Position numbers and translations under genes: made by a program
The notes under the pieces: model-generated
Seen by the model: only the letters and a program-made list of their open reading frames with translations
What the model was told of the DNA's origin: nothing
The model's database searches: none
NCBI GenBank assembly: GCA_964649415.1
Contig: CAZYSK010000040.1
Location: forward strand, 1 to 49,987
DNA: 49,987 nucleotides
DNA from: CAZYSK01 sp964649415
Lineage (GTDB): Bacteria > Chloroflexota > Anaerolineae > B4-G1
Direction of reading: 5' to 3'
Shown: piece by piece, positions 32,997 to 42,400 of the stretch
How positions within the stretch are numbered: the first letter of the stretch is position 1
Layout: the number at the start of each line of letters is the position of its first letter

Positions 32997-34289
32997 ATGG
33001 CTAGAAAGAACACTGGAAACGAACTGGATATCGCAGGCCTGGAGACTAAGACCCTAGCTGAACTCCGCGAAATGGCCAAGGAGTGGGAGATCTCCGGCTA
33101 CAGTCGGCTCAAGAAGGAGGACCTCATTCTGCGCCTGCTGCGGGCGAAGGCAGAGCGCGAGGGGTTGAGGTTCGGCGGCGGTGTGTTGGACATCGTGGAC
33201 GACAACAAAGGCTACTTGCGCTGCGACCACTACAAGCCCGGCCCCAGAGACGTGTATGTGTCGCAGTCTCAGATCCGGCGTTTCGGATTGCGCACCGGCG
33301 ATATGGTTGTCGGGCAGGTCCGGCCGCCGAAAGATAGCGAGAAGTACTTTAGCCTCCTGCGCGTGGAGGCCGTGAACGGCGTGGACCCGGAGGCGGCGAA
33401 GCAGCGCCCGGTCTTTGAGGGGCTGACGCCCATCTTTCCCGATGAACGTTTCATATTGGAGACCGCTCCCCATAACCTGACGACCCGGCTGCTAAGTATG
33501 GTGGCTCCGATCGGGAAAGGGCAGCGTGGGCTCATCGTGTCGCCGCCAAAGGCCGGCAAGACGACTGTGCTCAAGCATATCGCCAACGGCATCACGGCGA
33601 ATCACCCTGAGGCACATCTGATGGTCGCCCTCATCGGCGAGCGGCCTGAGGAGGTCACCGACATGGACCGCTCGGTGGATGCTGAGGTCATCAGTTCGAC
33701 CTTTGATGAGCCGGTGAAGAGCCACGCCAGGGTGGCAGAAATCGCCCTGGCCCGGGCGAAACGGCTGGTGGAAGACCAGCGCGATGTGGTCATCCTGCTC
33801 GACAGCATCACGCGCCTCTCTCGTGCCTACAACCTGGTCGTGCAGCCCAGCGGCCGTACGCTCTCCGGCGGCCTCGATCCGGCAGCTCTCTACCCGCCCA
33901 AGCACTTCTTCGGCGCGGCGCGCAACATTGAAGAAGGCGGCAGCCTGACCATCATCGCCACCTGCTTGATCGACACCGGCAGCCGGATGGACGATATGAT
34001 CTACGAGGAGTTCAAGGGCACCGGCAACATGGAGCTTCACCTGAGCCGCAGGCTCCAGGAGCGCCGTATCTTCCCGGCCTTTGACATAGAGCGCTCTGGC
34101 ACACGGCGTGAGGAATTGCTGATTGATGAGGTGGCGCTGCAGAATATATGGACGATGCGGCAGTACTTCCTGGACTCTCAGTCATCCGGCTACACCGTGG
34201 TGCAAGCTATCCAGCAGTTGCTACGTTTGCTGAGGAACACCGGCAGCAACGAGGAGTTCCTCGAGCAGTTCGCCAGAATGGACAAGTGA
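32997..34289 (+). CDS. rho: Transcription termination factor Rho
   Basis: 430 residues, normal length. N-terminal helical domain (T-L-A-E-L-R-E-M-A-K-E-W), RNA-binding cold-shock domain (G-V-L-D-I-V-D-D-N-K-G-Y-L-R ~62-75), Walker A P-P-K-A-G-K-T-T (~184-191), Walker B V-V-I-L-L-D-S-I-T-R-L-S-R, Q-loop S-G-G-L-D-P-A-A-L and R-loop region G-T-G-N-M-E-L. A hexameric RNA helicase that releases transcripts. Standalone here and convergent with the hydrolase gene. Confidence 0.97.
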   Translation: MARKNTGNELDIAGLETKTLAELREMAKEWEISGYSRLKKEDLILRLLRAKAEREGLRFGGGVLDIVDDNKGYLRCDHYKPGPRDVYVSQSQIRRFGLRTGDMVVGQVRPPKDSEKYFSLLRVEAVNGVDPEAAKQRPVFEGLTPIFPDERFILETAPHNLTTRLLSMVAPIGKGQRGLIVSPPKAGKTTVLKHIANGITANHPEAHLMVALIGERPEEVTDMDRSVDAEVISSTFDEPVKSHARVAEIALARAKRLVEDQRDVVILLDSITRLSRAYNLVVQPSGRTLSGGLDPAALYPPKHFFGAARNIEEGGSLTIIATCLIDTGSRMDDMIYEEFKGTGNMELHLSRRLQERRIFPAFDIERSGTRREELLIDEVALQNIWTMRQYFLDSQSSGYTVVQAIQQLLRLLRNTGSNEEFLEQFARMDK

Positions 34290-34340
34290 AGCTAGTGCGG
34301 CCAGGCACGTGCTTTCTGGCATCTCGCTCGCCCGCCGCGT

Positions 34341-35111
34341 TCAAGCGCCCGTGGAGTTCTCCAAGAAATCCCGTATTGCCCTGGCTACCTCTGCCGGATG
34401 CTCCAGCATGACCATGTGAGCGGCTCCCTGGATGATCTCCAGGCGAGCACCGGTGATCTGCTCTCCCAGGAACCGTGCATACTTGGTTGGCGTAAGCTGG
34501 TCATCGGACCCTGCGATCACCAGCGTGGGGACGTGGATCTCGGTCAGACGGTGCATCACGTCGAATCGGTCACAGGCGGTGAAGTCGTTCAGGAGTACGT
34601 CAGGTCCGGCCTGCAAGAGAGCCTGTCTTCCTAGCTCAACCAGTGCGGGCTTGGTCGCCGGGCGCCAGGCGTAGCGGGTGATGAGAGCCACACTTTCCTC
34701 GAAGGCTTCGCGGATCCCCGCCAGGATGGCCGGCGCCACGCGTAGCCGTGCACCGGTTGCTACCAGCACCAGCCCAGCTACGCAGTCGGGGAAGTCCAGG
34801 GCCAATGTCTGGGCGATGGCCCCGCCCATTGAGTGACCGGCGACCACGGCCTGTTGGATTCCCATCGTTCGAAGAAAGGCGAGTACAGCCTCCGCGTAGC
34901 CTTCAACCGTGGCGCATCCACCTCTCTGCGATCGCCCGTGCCCAGGCAGGTCGAGTGTGTAGGTACTGGCGCCAGCCAACCGACGCACTTCGGCGGGCCA
35001 ATGCAAGCGGGTTCCACCTGCCCCGTGTACCAGCACCAGGGTGGGGGCGTCCTCTGGCCCTTGGCTCAGCGTATAGTGCAGCGTCCCCCTACTTGTCTTC
35101 ACGTCAGGCAT
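34341..35111 (-). CDS. Alpha/beta-fold hydrolase
   Basis: 256 residues. Oxyanion region V-L-V-H-G-A-G-G (~27-34), nucleophile elbow G-H-S-M-G-G (~94-99), acidic residue in V-I-A-G-S-D-D-Q-L-T-P (~208) and catalytic His in G-A-A-H-M-V-M-L-E-H-P (~233). It is a cytosolic esterase/lipase-like enzyme of unknown substrate. It follows murE by 25 bases on the same strand and may share its transcript. Confidence 0.88.
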   Translation of the reverse strand: MPDVKTSRGTLHYTLSQGPEDAPTLVLVHGAGGTRLHWPAEVRRLAGASTYTLDLPGHGRSQRGGCATVEGYAEAVLAFLRTMGIQQAVVAGHSMGGAIAQTLALDFPDCVAGLVLVATGARLRVAPAILAGIREAFEESVALITRYAWRPATKPALVELGRQALLQAGPDVLLNDFTACDRFDVMHRLTEIHVPTLVIAGSDDQLTPTKYARFLGEQITGARLEIIQGAAHMVMLEHPAEVARAIRDFLENSTGA

Positions 35112-35136
35112 GAGTCACCTCTCGAGCGGTACCATC

Positions 35137-36711
35137 TCACCCCGTACCCCTGTCTCCCCCGGCGGCTGTAGGCAGCGTGTCAAGTGTCCTTCCTTGCAGC
35201 GCGCGTCGCATTGCCTCGCGCTCGTCCCACGGATACTCGGATGTGCCGAAGCACATGCTCTGCTCGTGTCCCTTGCCACAGGCGATCACCACGTCGCCCG
35301 CGCGAGCCATTTGGCACGCTCGCAGAATCGCCTCCCCCCTGTCGCGGACGCACCACAGGTTCACGCCTTCGCGTTTGCCTGCGGCAGTGGCTGCCGAGGC
35401 AATCTCGGCCAGGATATCGTCCAGGCTCTCGGTACGAGGGTCCTCCGCGGTGAGGATAACCAGGTCGGCCAGCTCCCCTGCGGTGTGCCCCATCATCGTC
35501 CGCTTCTTCACGTCGCGCAGCCCAGCACAGCCGAAGACGACGATCACGCGACCACTTCCCTCGTCTGTCGCCTGCGCCATCCGCGCGGCGGTTGTCAGGG
35601 CCTGACGGAGCGCGTTAGGCGTGTGTGCGAAGTCCACGATGGCCACGAAATCCTGTCCGGCCTCAATCCGTTCCATCCGGCCCGGCACGCCCTGCACCGC
35701 GGCTATGCCCCTGCAGATCGTCTCGGGTGGGATCTTCAACGCCACACCCACGGCTGCCGCCGCCAGCACGTTGCTGACGTTGTACGTTCCCACCAGCGGA
35801 GTTAGCACCTGTGCCTGTCCTCCTGGCACGTGGAGTGTGAAGCGGGTCGCGTCGGGCGCGTGACGGATGTCGTGGGCGCTTACGTCGGCCTCGCCCGTCA
35901 CCGAGTAGGTGACCTGCCGCCCGGTCGGGATACGGTGTAGGTACTCGTAAGAGCTGTCATCCCGATTCAAGACCGCTACCTTCTCGGGCATCGCCTGCTT
36001 GCGGAAGGAGTATGTGAGGCCCTGGAAGAGTCTAGCTTTGGCTTGCCGGTAGGCTGCCTGTGTGCCGTGGAAGTCGAGGTGCTCGTGGGTGACATTCGTC
36101 ACGGCGGCGACGTCGAACGCGCAGCCGGTCACGCGATGCTGAGCCAGCCCGTGGGACGTGACCTCCAACACGGCGTGCGTAGCCCCGGACTTGACCATGC
36201 GGGCCAGGTAGCGCTGGACATCAGGTGGATCGGGGGTTGTGGTGTGAAGGCCGGTGTCGGCCTCTTCCTCGCCGATACGGGCGCTCACCGTGCTGATCAT
36301 CCCGGCATTGAGGCCGGCGGCGCGGAGGATGGCGTAGATGAGGCTCACGGTGGTGGTCTTGCCATCGGTGCCCGTGATGCCGATCAGCGTCATCTCGTGG
36401 GAGGGGAAGCCGTGCCAGGCTGCGCACAGCCAACCCCATGCCTCGCGCGCGTTGGGGACACGCACGTAGGTGAAAGCCTCACGCGGCAGGGACAGAACGT
36501 CCACAGGTCGCTCCCCGACGATGGCTACTGCTCCCCTGGCCACCGCCCCGGTGATAAATCGGTGACCATCCACGCTGACGCCGGGGATGGCGACAAAAAG
36601 ACTTCCCGGTTGCGCCCGTCGTGAATCGGCGACGATGCCGGATATCTCAACATCGTCGCCGTACCGTCCCACAACAGTGGGCAAACAAGCTATCAATTCG
36701 GCCAGTCTCAT
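35137..36711 (-). CDS. murE: UDP-N-acetylmuramoyl-tripeptide synthetase (MurE)
   Basis: 524 residues. N-terminal UDP-MurNAc-binding domain (G-I-V-A-D-S-R-R-A-Q-P-G-S-L-F-V-A), ATP P-loop G-I-T-G-T-D-G-K-T-T-T (~112-122), central T-N-V-T-H-E-H-L-D-F-H and C-terminal domain with F-A-H-T-P-N-A-L and the diamino-acid-selecting region T-A-E-D-P-R-T-E. It adds the third amino acid to the peptidoglycan stem. The E-D-P-R motif differs from the D-N-P-R of diaminopimelate enzymes, so lysine or ornithine is possible. It lies 33 bases after the polyferredoxin gene, with no visible terminator between them. Confidence 0.93.
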   Translation of the reverse strand: MRLAELIACLPTVVGRYGDDVEISGIVADSRRAQPGSLFVAIPGVSVDGHRFITGAVARGAVAIVGERPVDVLSLPREAFTYVRVPNAREAWGWLCAAWHGFPSHEMTLIGITGTDGKTTTVSLIYAILRAAGLNAGMISTVSARIGEEEADTGLHTTTPDPPDVQRYLARMVKSGATHAVLEVTSHGLAQHRVTGCAFDVAAVTNVTHEHLDFHGTQAAYRQAKARLFQGLTYSFRKQAMPEKVAVLNRDDSSYEYLHRIPTGRQVTYSVTGEADVSAHDIRHAPDATRFTLHVPGGQAQVLTPLVGTYNVSNVLAAAAVGVALKIPPETICRGIAAVQGVPGRMERIEAGQDFVAIVDFAHTPNALRQALTTAARMAQATDEGSGRVIVVFGCAGLRDVKKRTMMGHTAGELADLVILTAEDPRTESLDDILAEIASAATAAGKREGVNLWCVRDRGEAILRACQMARAGDVVIACGKGHEQSMCFGTSEYPWDEREAMRRALQGRTLDTLPTAAGGDRGTG

Positions 36712-36744
36712 ACGTCAGCCTGACCTTTTCACACGCCGACTAGC

Positions 36745-37728
36745 CTACTCTTCTGACGCGCCCTCTGCCTCCAGAATTGCCTTGCCTCCAGCCAGCGCTC
36801 TCAAGAGGTCACGCCGTTTCAACGCGCGCTTTCTGTCGATCTCCCTCGCGCCGACCTGATCGTCGGCCATCTTGCCCAGCGCCTCGATCCAGGCCGCGCT
36901 CTGGACCGGCGTGTGGCCGATGCGCCACCGCTCGACCACGACAGGCAACTCGGCGGCGTTAGTGAGCCGCTGGTGGACCACCGTCTTGGTCACTCCCTGC
37001 GACTCGAAGGTGACCTCGTAGTCCTCGTACTCGGGCTTGACCGGGCAGACCTGCATGCACGCCCCGCACTTGATGCAGAAATAGTCGGCCAGAACTAGGT
37101 CCCCCTTGTTGTTGATGCGCAGAGCGCGCGTGGGGCAGACATCGGCGCACGCGAAACACCCCTCGACGCACTGCTCGCGGCGCAGTTCCACTTTGCCCCG
37201 CCAGGGTTGTATGACGTGGAACGCGCCGTCGCTTGCGATCTCACATTGGCGGCAGCGGATGCAGTGCGTATCATCCACCACCAGAGTGCCTTGCTCTTCA
37301 TCATAGCTGATGACGCTGGTGGGGCAGTTGTCGACTACGAAATCCTTCTTGCTCCAGTCGAAACGCTTCTTGTTGAACACCGTGGACTCGACCAACTCTG
37401 GAAACGCGCCATACTCCTGCACCGGGTTCTCACGTTCGCCGTTGATGGTCAAGGTGATCGCGTTCTTGGGGCACATCACCTCGCACATGCCGCACAGCAC
37501 ACATTTGTCTGGGTCTATGTCCACAGAAGGCTTCTTGGCCAGCCGCCCGTCCACGATCTCACCGTCTTTGTGGGTGACTGCCTCCTTGGGGCAAACCAGC
37601 GGCCCGATCTGACAGCCCACGCAGCGCTCGAGGTCCCACGTCATCACGTAGTGGCGGGTGACCATCGCGCGTTCGAGCGTGATTGTGTGCTCGTCGGTTC
37701 TCTTCTGCGTCACTCCTCGTTTACTCAT
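36745..37728 (-). CDS. Polyferredoxin (multiple [4Fe-4S] clusters), last gene of Hdr cluster
   Basis: 327 residues. Cysteine motifs in order: C-V-G-C-Q-I-G-P-L-V-C-P (~36-47), which lacks the usual third Cys; C-V-L-C-G-M-C-E-V-M-C-P (~77-88); C-I-R-C-R-Q-C (~159); C-V-E-G-C-F-A-C-A-D-V-C-P (~188); C-I-K-C-G-A-C-M-Q-V-C-P (~220). The rest is linker. It would carry electrons between the Hdr/MvhD/FrhB-like proteins encoded upstream and other partners. It is on the same strand, 66 bases after the FrhB-like gene. Confidence 0.85.
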   Translation of the reverse strand: MSKRGVTQKRTDEHTITLERAMVTRHYVMTWDLERCVGCQIGPLVCPKEAVTHKDGEIVDGRLAKKPSVDIDPDKCVLCGMCEVMCPKNAITLTINGERENPVQEYGAFPELVESTVFNKKRFDWSKKDFVVDNCPTSVISYDEEQGTLVVDDTHCIRCRQCEIASDGAFHVIQPWRGKVELRREQCVEGCFACADVCPTRALRINNKGDLVLADYFCIKCGACMQVCPVKPEYEDYEVTFESQGVTKTVVHQRLTNAAELPVVVERWRIGHTPVQSAAWIEALGKMADDQVGAREIDRKRALKRRDLLRALAGGKAILEAEGASEE

Positions 37729-37794
37729 AGTCGTCTCCGGATCCTATCCGTTCAATAGCTCTGCAAACGCCGCTTCGGCGCGCGCAGCCTTCTT

Positions 37795-38922
37795 CTATTC
37801 CTCACCGGCTCCCATCCACTCATCCTCGCGGAAAGTGACCAGCGGTAAAGGCTCCTCAATATCACGACCGGGCACGTAGTCGAATGTCTGCTGAACCTCC
37901 TGCCCGACAGTGCGGAACACGAGCCCTACGGGCAACCCCGCCGGACAGTCGCTGGTGCACATCCCACAACCGACGCAGGAGAGCGCCATGTGGTTGAGGC
38001 GCGTCAGGTGGAAAAGCATGGTGTCGGCCATCATCCGGTAGGCACCCTTGCTCTGTGCCCAGCGTACGTATTGCGCGGGCTCGTGCTCGTAGAGGGGGCT
38101 CTGGAAGAGACAGGTCTTGCAATAGCAGATGGGACAGACGGTCATGCAGTTGTGGCACCGCACACAGGCAGCGAACACACCCTCGATCCCTTCCTCCTTG
38201 AGCCGCTGTCGCATCTCCCCCAGGCGTGCGTCGCGCACCTGCGTGCGCTCTGCCACCACCTTGTCGACCATCGCTGCCCTGGTGTCATCATCCGCAGCTG
38301 CCGGGCTCAAGCCCAGCGTTTCCGCTACCTCATCGGGCAGAGTGATGGGAATCCCAGTGCTCAGGTCTGCGCCGAATAGTTCTATCGTGACGTCCGCCGC
38401 TTGGGCGTGAGGCTTCTCGCACATCTGACAGGCGTCGCGAAGCGCCGCGTTCGACGCCGAGGCATCGGCGCTCAGCCTGTCGTAGAGATCAAGCCAGAGT
38501 TGGTCTTGTGCCTGTGACGTCCTGGCCTGCTGCGTTTTCGCCGCGTAGTCTGCGACGTCGTAAGTGCCGGCGCAATCCACGCCGATGGTCAACAGGGCGT
38601 CCGATCTAGCCTGCTTGAGCTTGACCAGTTCGATCAGTGCCCGTAGTTCGCAGGGGCGCAGCACCGCGCCGATGCGTGCCTGTGGATCGTGGACCGTGAC
38701 ACGGCTCACGACGCGCGCTGCATTGATCCCCATGACCGGGGCCAGCGGATTCGCTGCGTCTAGCCGGTCAGGATCGGCCACCAGCATGGGAGTGACAGAG
38801 CCAGCCTGGGCCTCGACTGGCACCAGGAGCGCGTCCACCACCCCGGCTTCGAGCAGCCTTTTCAGGAACCCGCGTATTGCGGTCAATGGATCGTTGTTCT
38901 CAATTGCTACAATGGCTCTCAT
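37795..38922 (-). CDS. FrhB/FdhB-like iron-sulfur flavoprotein (second copy)
   Basis: 375 residues from ATG 38922 (a GTG at 38955 would extend it into the mvhD gene). The N-terminal part has I-G-A-V-L-R-P-C-E-L-R-A-L-I-E-L and G-V-D-C-A-G-T-Y-D, as in the FrhB/FdhB family of F420-reducing hydrogenase and formate dehydrogenase beta subunits. Two cluster motifs follow: C-V-R-C-H-N-C-M-T-V-C-P with C-Y-C-K-T-C, and C-V-G-C-G-M-C-T-S-D-C-P. It likely moves electrons from a soluble donor (F420H2, formate subunit, ferredoxin or NAD(P)H; not decidable) to the Hdr complex through the adjacent MvhD. It is strongly similar to 45270-46439. Confidence 0.8.
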   Translation of the reverse strand: MRAIVAIENNDPLTAIRGFLKRLLEAGVVDALLVPVEAQAGSVTPMLVADPDRLDAANPLAPVMGINAARVVSRVTVHDPQARIGAVLRPCELRALIELVKLKQARSDALLTIGVDCAGTYDVADYAAKTQQARTSQAQDQLWLDLYDRLSADASASNAALRDACQMCEKPHAQAADVTIELFGADLSTGIPITLPDEVAETLGLSPAAADDDTRAAMVDKVVAERTQVRDARLGEMRQRLKEEGIEGVFAACVRCHNCMTVCPICYCKTCLFQSPLYEHEPAQYVRWAQSKGAYRMMADTMLFHLTRLNHMALSCVGCGMCTSDCPAGLPVGLVFRTVGQEVQQTFDYVPGRDIEEPLPLVTFREDEWMGAGEE

Positions 38923-38942
38923 GCTTCCCTCGCGTCTTGCTG

Positions 38943-39365
38943 CTACACGGCCCATTTCCGGCGCATCGGACTGGGCCCCTTCTTCCTCAATGATTCGGTC
39001 ATCTCCGTCACCGTCTCGGCGAAGCGCTGCCCTTCAGAGGCACTTATCCAGCGCAGCCATACCCGATCCTCGTCGAAGCCGGTGTTCTTGATGATTTCCT
39101 TCAGCGCGATCACGCGCCGCCGGGCTTTGTAGTTGCCCGACTGGTAGTGGCAGTCGCCAGGGTGGCAGCCACCGATGAGGACGCCGTCAACCCCGTCCAG
39201 GAGTGGTTTGAGCACGTAAGTGGGATCCACTGACCCAGAACACATCAACCGGACGATGCGCGCGTTAGGAGGATACTGGATACGCGACGTGCCTGCCAGA
39301 TCGGCACCTGTGTATGTACACCAGTTGCACAGAAAGGCGACGATTTTGGGTTCGAAGTCGTTCAT
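38943..39365 (-). CDS. mvhD: MvhD-type [2Fe-2S] electron-transfer subunit (second copy)
   Basis: 140 residues from ATG 39365 with CCGGAGGAGG upstream. MvhD/FlpD signature: F-L-C-N-W-C-T-Y-T-G-A-D, R-L-M-C-S-G-S-V-D-P, G-C-H-P-G-D-C-H-Y (~84-92). In methanogens MvhD passes electrons from hydrogenase or formate dehydrogenase to HdrA. Here it sits between the giant HdrA-like gene and an FrhB-like gene, so it probably connects those two. Confidence 0.9.
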   Translation of the reverse strand: MNDFEPKIVAFLCNWCTYTGADLAGTSRIQYPPNARIVRLMCSGSVDPTYVLKPLLDGVDGVLIGGCHPGDCHYQSGNYKARRRVIALKEIIKNTGFDEDRVWLRWISASEGQRFAETVTEMTESLRKKGPSPMRRKWAV

Positions 39366-39403
39366 GTTGCCTCCTCCGGGGTTAGTGCCCCGGGTGATTT
39401 GCT

Positions 39404-42400
39404 TCAGCTGCCCGCCACCGACATAGCCTCGATCATCTGGTAGACCTGTCCGATTCCGAAGCCTTTCTGCTGGCTGGCCTTGTTGGGACAGGCGACGATG
39501 CACGCTCCGCATCCCTGGCACAATACCTCGATGACCTCCGCGCATGGCGCGTCCGGTTCCAGCACTCGGGCACCGTATGGGCAGGCGTCAACGCAGAGTC
39601 CACAAGCGGTGCACAGGAGCGGGTCGACAGTGGCGACAATGGACGTTGAGTCCAGTTCGTCCTTGGTGAGCAAGCTGACCGCGTGCACCGCCGCGCCATA
39701 GGCTTGGGCAATGGTCTCATCCAGGAAACGCGGAGAATGGGCGAGGCCACACAGGTACACGCCGTCCGCCGCGAAGTCCAGCGGTCGCAGCTTGACGTGG
39801 GCTTCCAGGAAGAAACTATCTTCGCTCAATGGCACCTTGAGCCGCTGAGCCACCACCTCGTTGTCCGTGTTTGCTTCGATGCCCGCGCTGAGTACCACCA
39901 TGTCTGCATCCAGCGTGAACATCTCCCCTTCCGGCTGAACCACCACGTCAACGCGCAACTGGCCGTCTTCGCTCCGGACTTCCGGCTTCTCATCTTTATC
40001 CCATTGTAGGAAGACGACGCCCTGCTCGCGTGCCTGGCGGTAGTACCTTTCCTTGAACCCAAACGTGCGGATGTCCCGATACAGGATGAAGACATCCGTG
40101 TTTGGATTGCGCTCCTTGATCGCCAACGCGTTCTTGATCGCTTCGGTGCAGCATATGCGCGAGCAGTAGGGGTGCTCCTCGTCGCGAGAGCCTACACACT
40201 GAATCATCACCACAGACTTGATGGGTTGCTTCGTCAGGTCACCGTCCGCGATGCGCGCTTCCAGCTCCCGCTGCGTGATGACCCGCTCGTCCTCGCCGTA
40301 GAGGTACTCCTCGGGTTGGATCTCCTGAGCGCCTGTCGCCACGACGACCACGCCGTGCTCGATTTCCTCCTGCTGCTTGTCGGCCAGTTCGATCGTTGCG
40401 CGGTACTGTCCCACGTATCCGCTCATGTCGACGACCTCCGCGCCGGTCAGTACCGTGATGCGCGGGTTGACCGACACTGCCTCCACCCTCCGCTGCAGCA
40501 GCTCTTGCGGATCGCCACCGCCGGGCAGGGGGGTGTGGATGTACCGCAGGTTTCCTCCCAGTTTCTCTTCTCTCTCGACCAGTGTCACGTCGCATCCCTG
40601 TTCGGCAATAGAGAGCGCAGCTGTCATTCCGGCCAGCCCGCCGCCGATAACCAGCGCGCGGTGATTCACTGCGGACACGCCCTGGGCGAGAGGGCATAGC
40701 TGTCTTGCTTTGGCCACTGCCATCGTCACCAGTTCCTTCGCCTTCCCCGTCGCTACGTCAGGATCCTGCCGGTGCACCCACGAGTCTTGCTCGCGGATGT
40801 TGGCCATCTGGAACAGATGCGGGTTGAGGCCCGCGCTGCGGATCGTATCCTGGAACAGAGGCTCGTGCGTGCGTGGTGTGCAGGAGGCGACCACGACCCG
40901 GTTCAGGTCGTGCTCCAGGATCACTTCGCGGATGTGCTCCTGCGTGTCTTGCGAGCATGTGTAGAGGTTCTGCTCGGCGTATGCCACGTCCGGCAAGTCT
41001 GCGGTGAAGTCGATCACCTCGGGCACGTCCACTACGGAGCCAATGTTGATGCCGCAGTGGCAGACGAACACGCCCACCCGCGGTGGTTCCTGACTCACGT
41101 CTCTCTCCTCCGGCCAGACCTGCTCCCGCGCCAGCGAGCCGCGAGCGTCGGACAACAGCGCCGAAGCCCGTGCCGCCGCGCATGAGGCTTCGATCACCGT
41201 CTCCGGGATGTCCTTCGGCTCGCTGAAGGACCCGGCGACGAAGATGCCATCGGCGACAGAGCCATCCGGCCGCATCACTTGGGCTGGCCGAAGATCCGCG
41301 CCCTTAACGAAACCATACTCGTTGAGCGCTACATCCAGTCGTTCGGCCAGTTCGCGCGTGTCCTGCGATGGCCGCAACCCGATCGAGAGCACAACGAGAT
41401 CGAATTCCTCCTCGACGTTGTTGCCATCAGGCGTGGCGTGCTGCAAGCGCAGGTTGCCTGTTCCCGGCACCTCCGTGACCCTGCTCACCATGCTGCGCAC
41501 GTAGCGTACACCTTGCTCTTGCTCGGCCCGGTCGATGTAGCGCTCGAACCCCTTGCCGAAGGAGCGAACGTCCATGTAGAAAATCGATGGCTCGATGTTG
41601 GCGTCATGCTCCTTGGCGATGATGGCCTCTTTGGTCGCGTACATGCAGCAGACCGACGAGCAATACCCCTGATTGCACGTGATGTCGCGAGAGCCGACGC
41701 ACTGGATAAAGGCTACCTTGCGCGGATGCTTGCCGTCCGACGGGCGCTGCACCACGCCGCCCCAGGGGCCGGAGGCCGATAGCATGCGCTCGAACTCGAT
41801 GCTGGTGACGACGTTGGCGCATCGACCGTATCCCAACTCGGGCCGGATGTCGCCCGGCATCGTCTCCAATCCCGGCACCAGCAAGACGGCGCCCACGTTC
41901 AACTCGACGATTTCCTCGCGCATGTTGTGATCAATGCAGTGCTTCTGACACGCATACACGCATTGGTTGCACTCGGAGCAGATGCCGCACTGCAGGCAGC
42001 GCTGTGCCTCTGCGACCGCCTCCTCCTCGCTTACCGCCCCGCTCACCTCGCATAGGCTGTGGACTCGCTCGCCCACATCAGCCTCCACCAGTGTGCAGGC
42101 TCGTGTCACTTCCACGATCTCCCCGGCCTCTCGCCTGGCAGCGATGTCTTCCTCCGTCAACTCCGCGACCGGCAGCTTGGGCTCGGGACCGGGCATCGGT
42201 GCGCCCTGTACGTAGGCATCGATCGCCCGCGCGGCCTTGTGTCCGGCGCCGATGGCGTCCACGACGAACGCCATTCCGGTCACCGTGTCCCCGCCGGCGA
42301 AGATACCCTCGACGCTGGTCATCATCGTGTTCTCGTCCACCGCGATCTGCCGCCCGTTTGGTGTCCGGGAGACGCTCTCGGGTACACACGCCAGGTTTGG

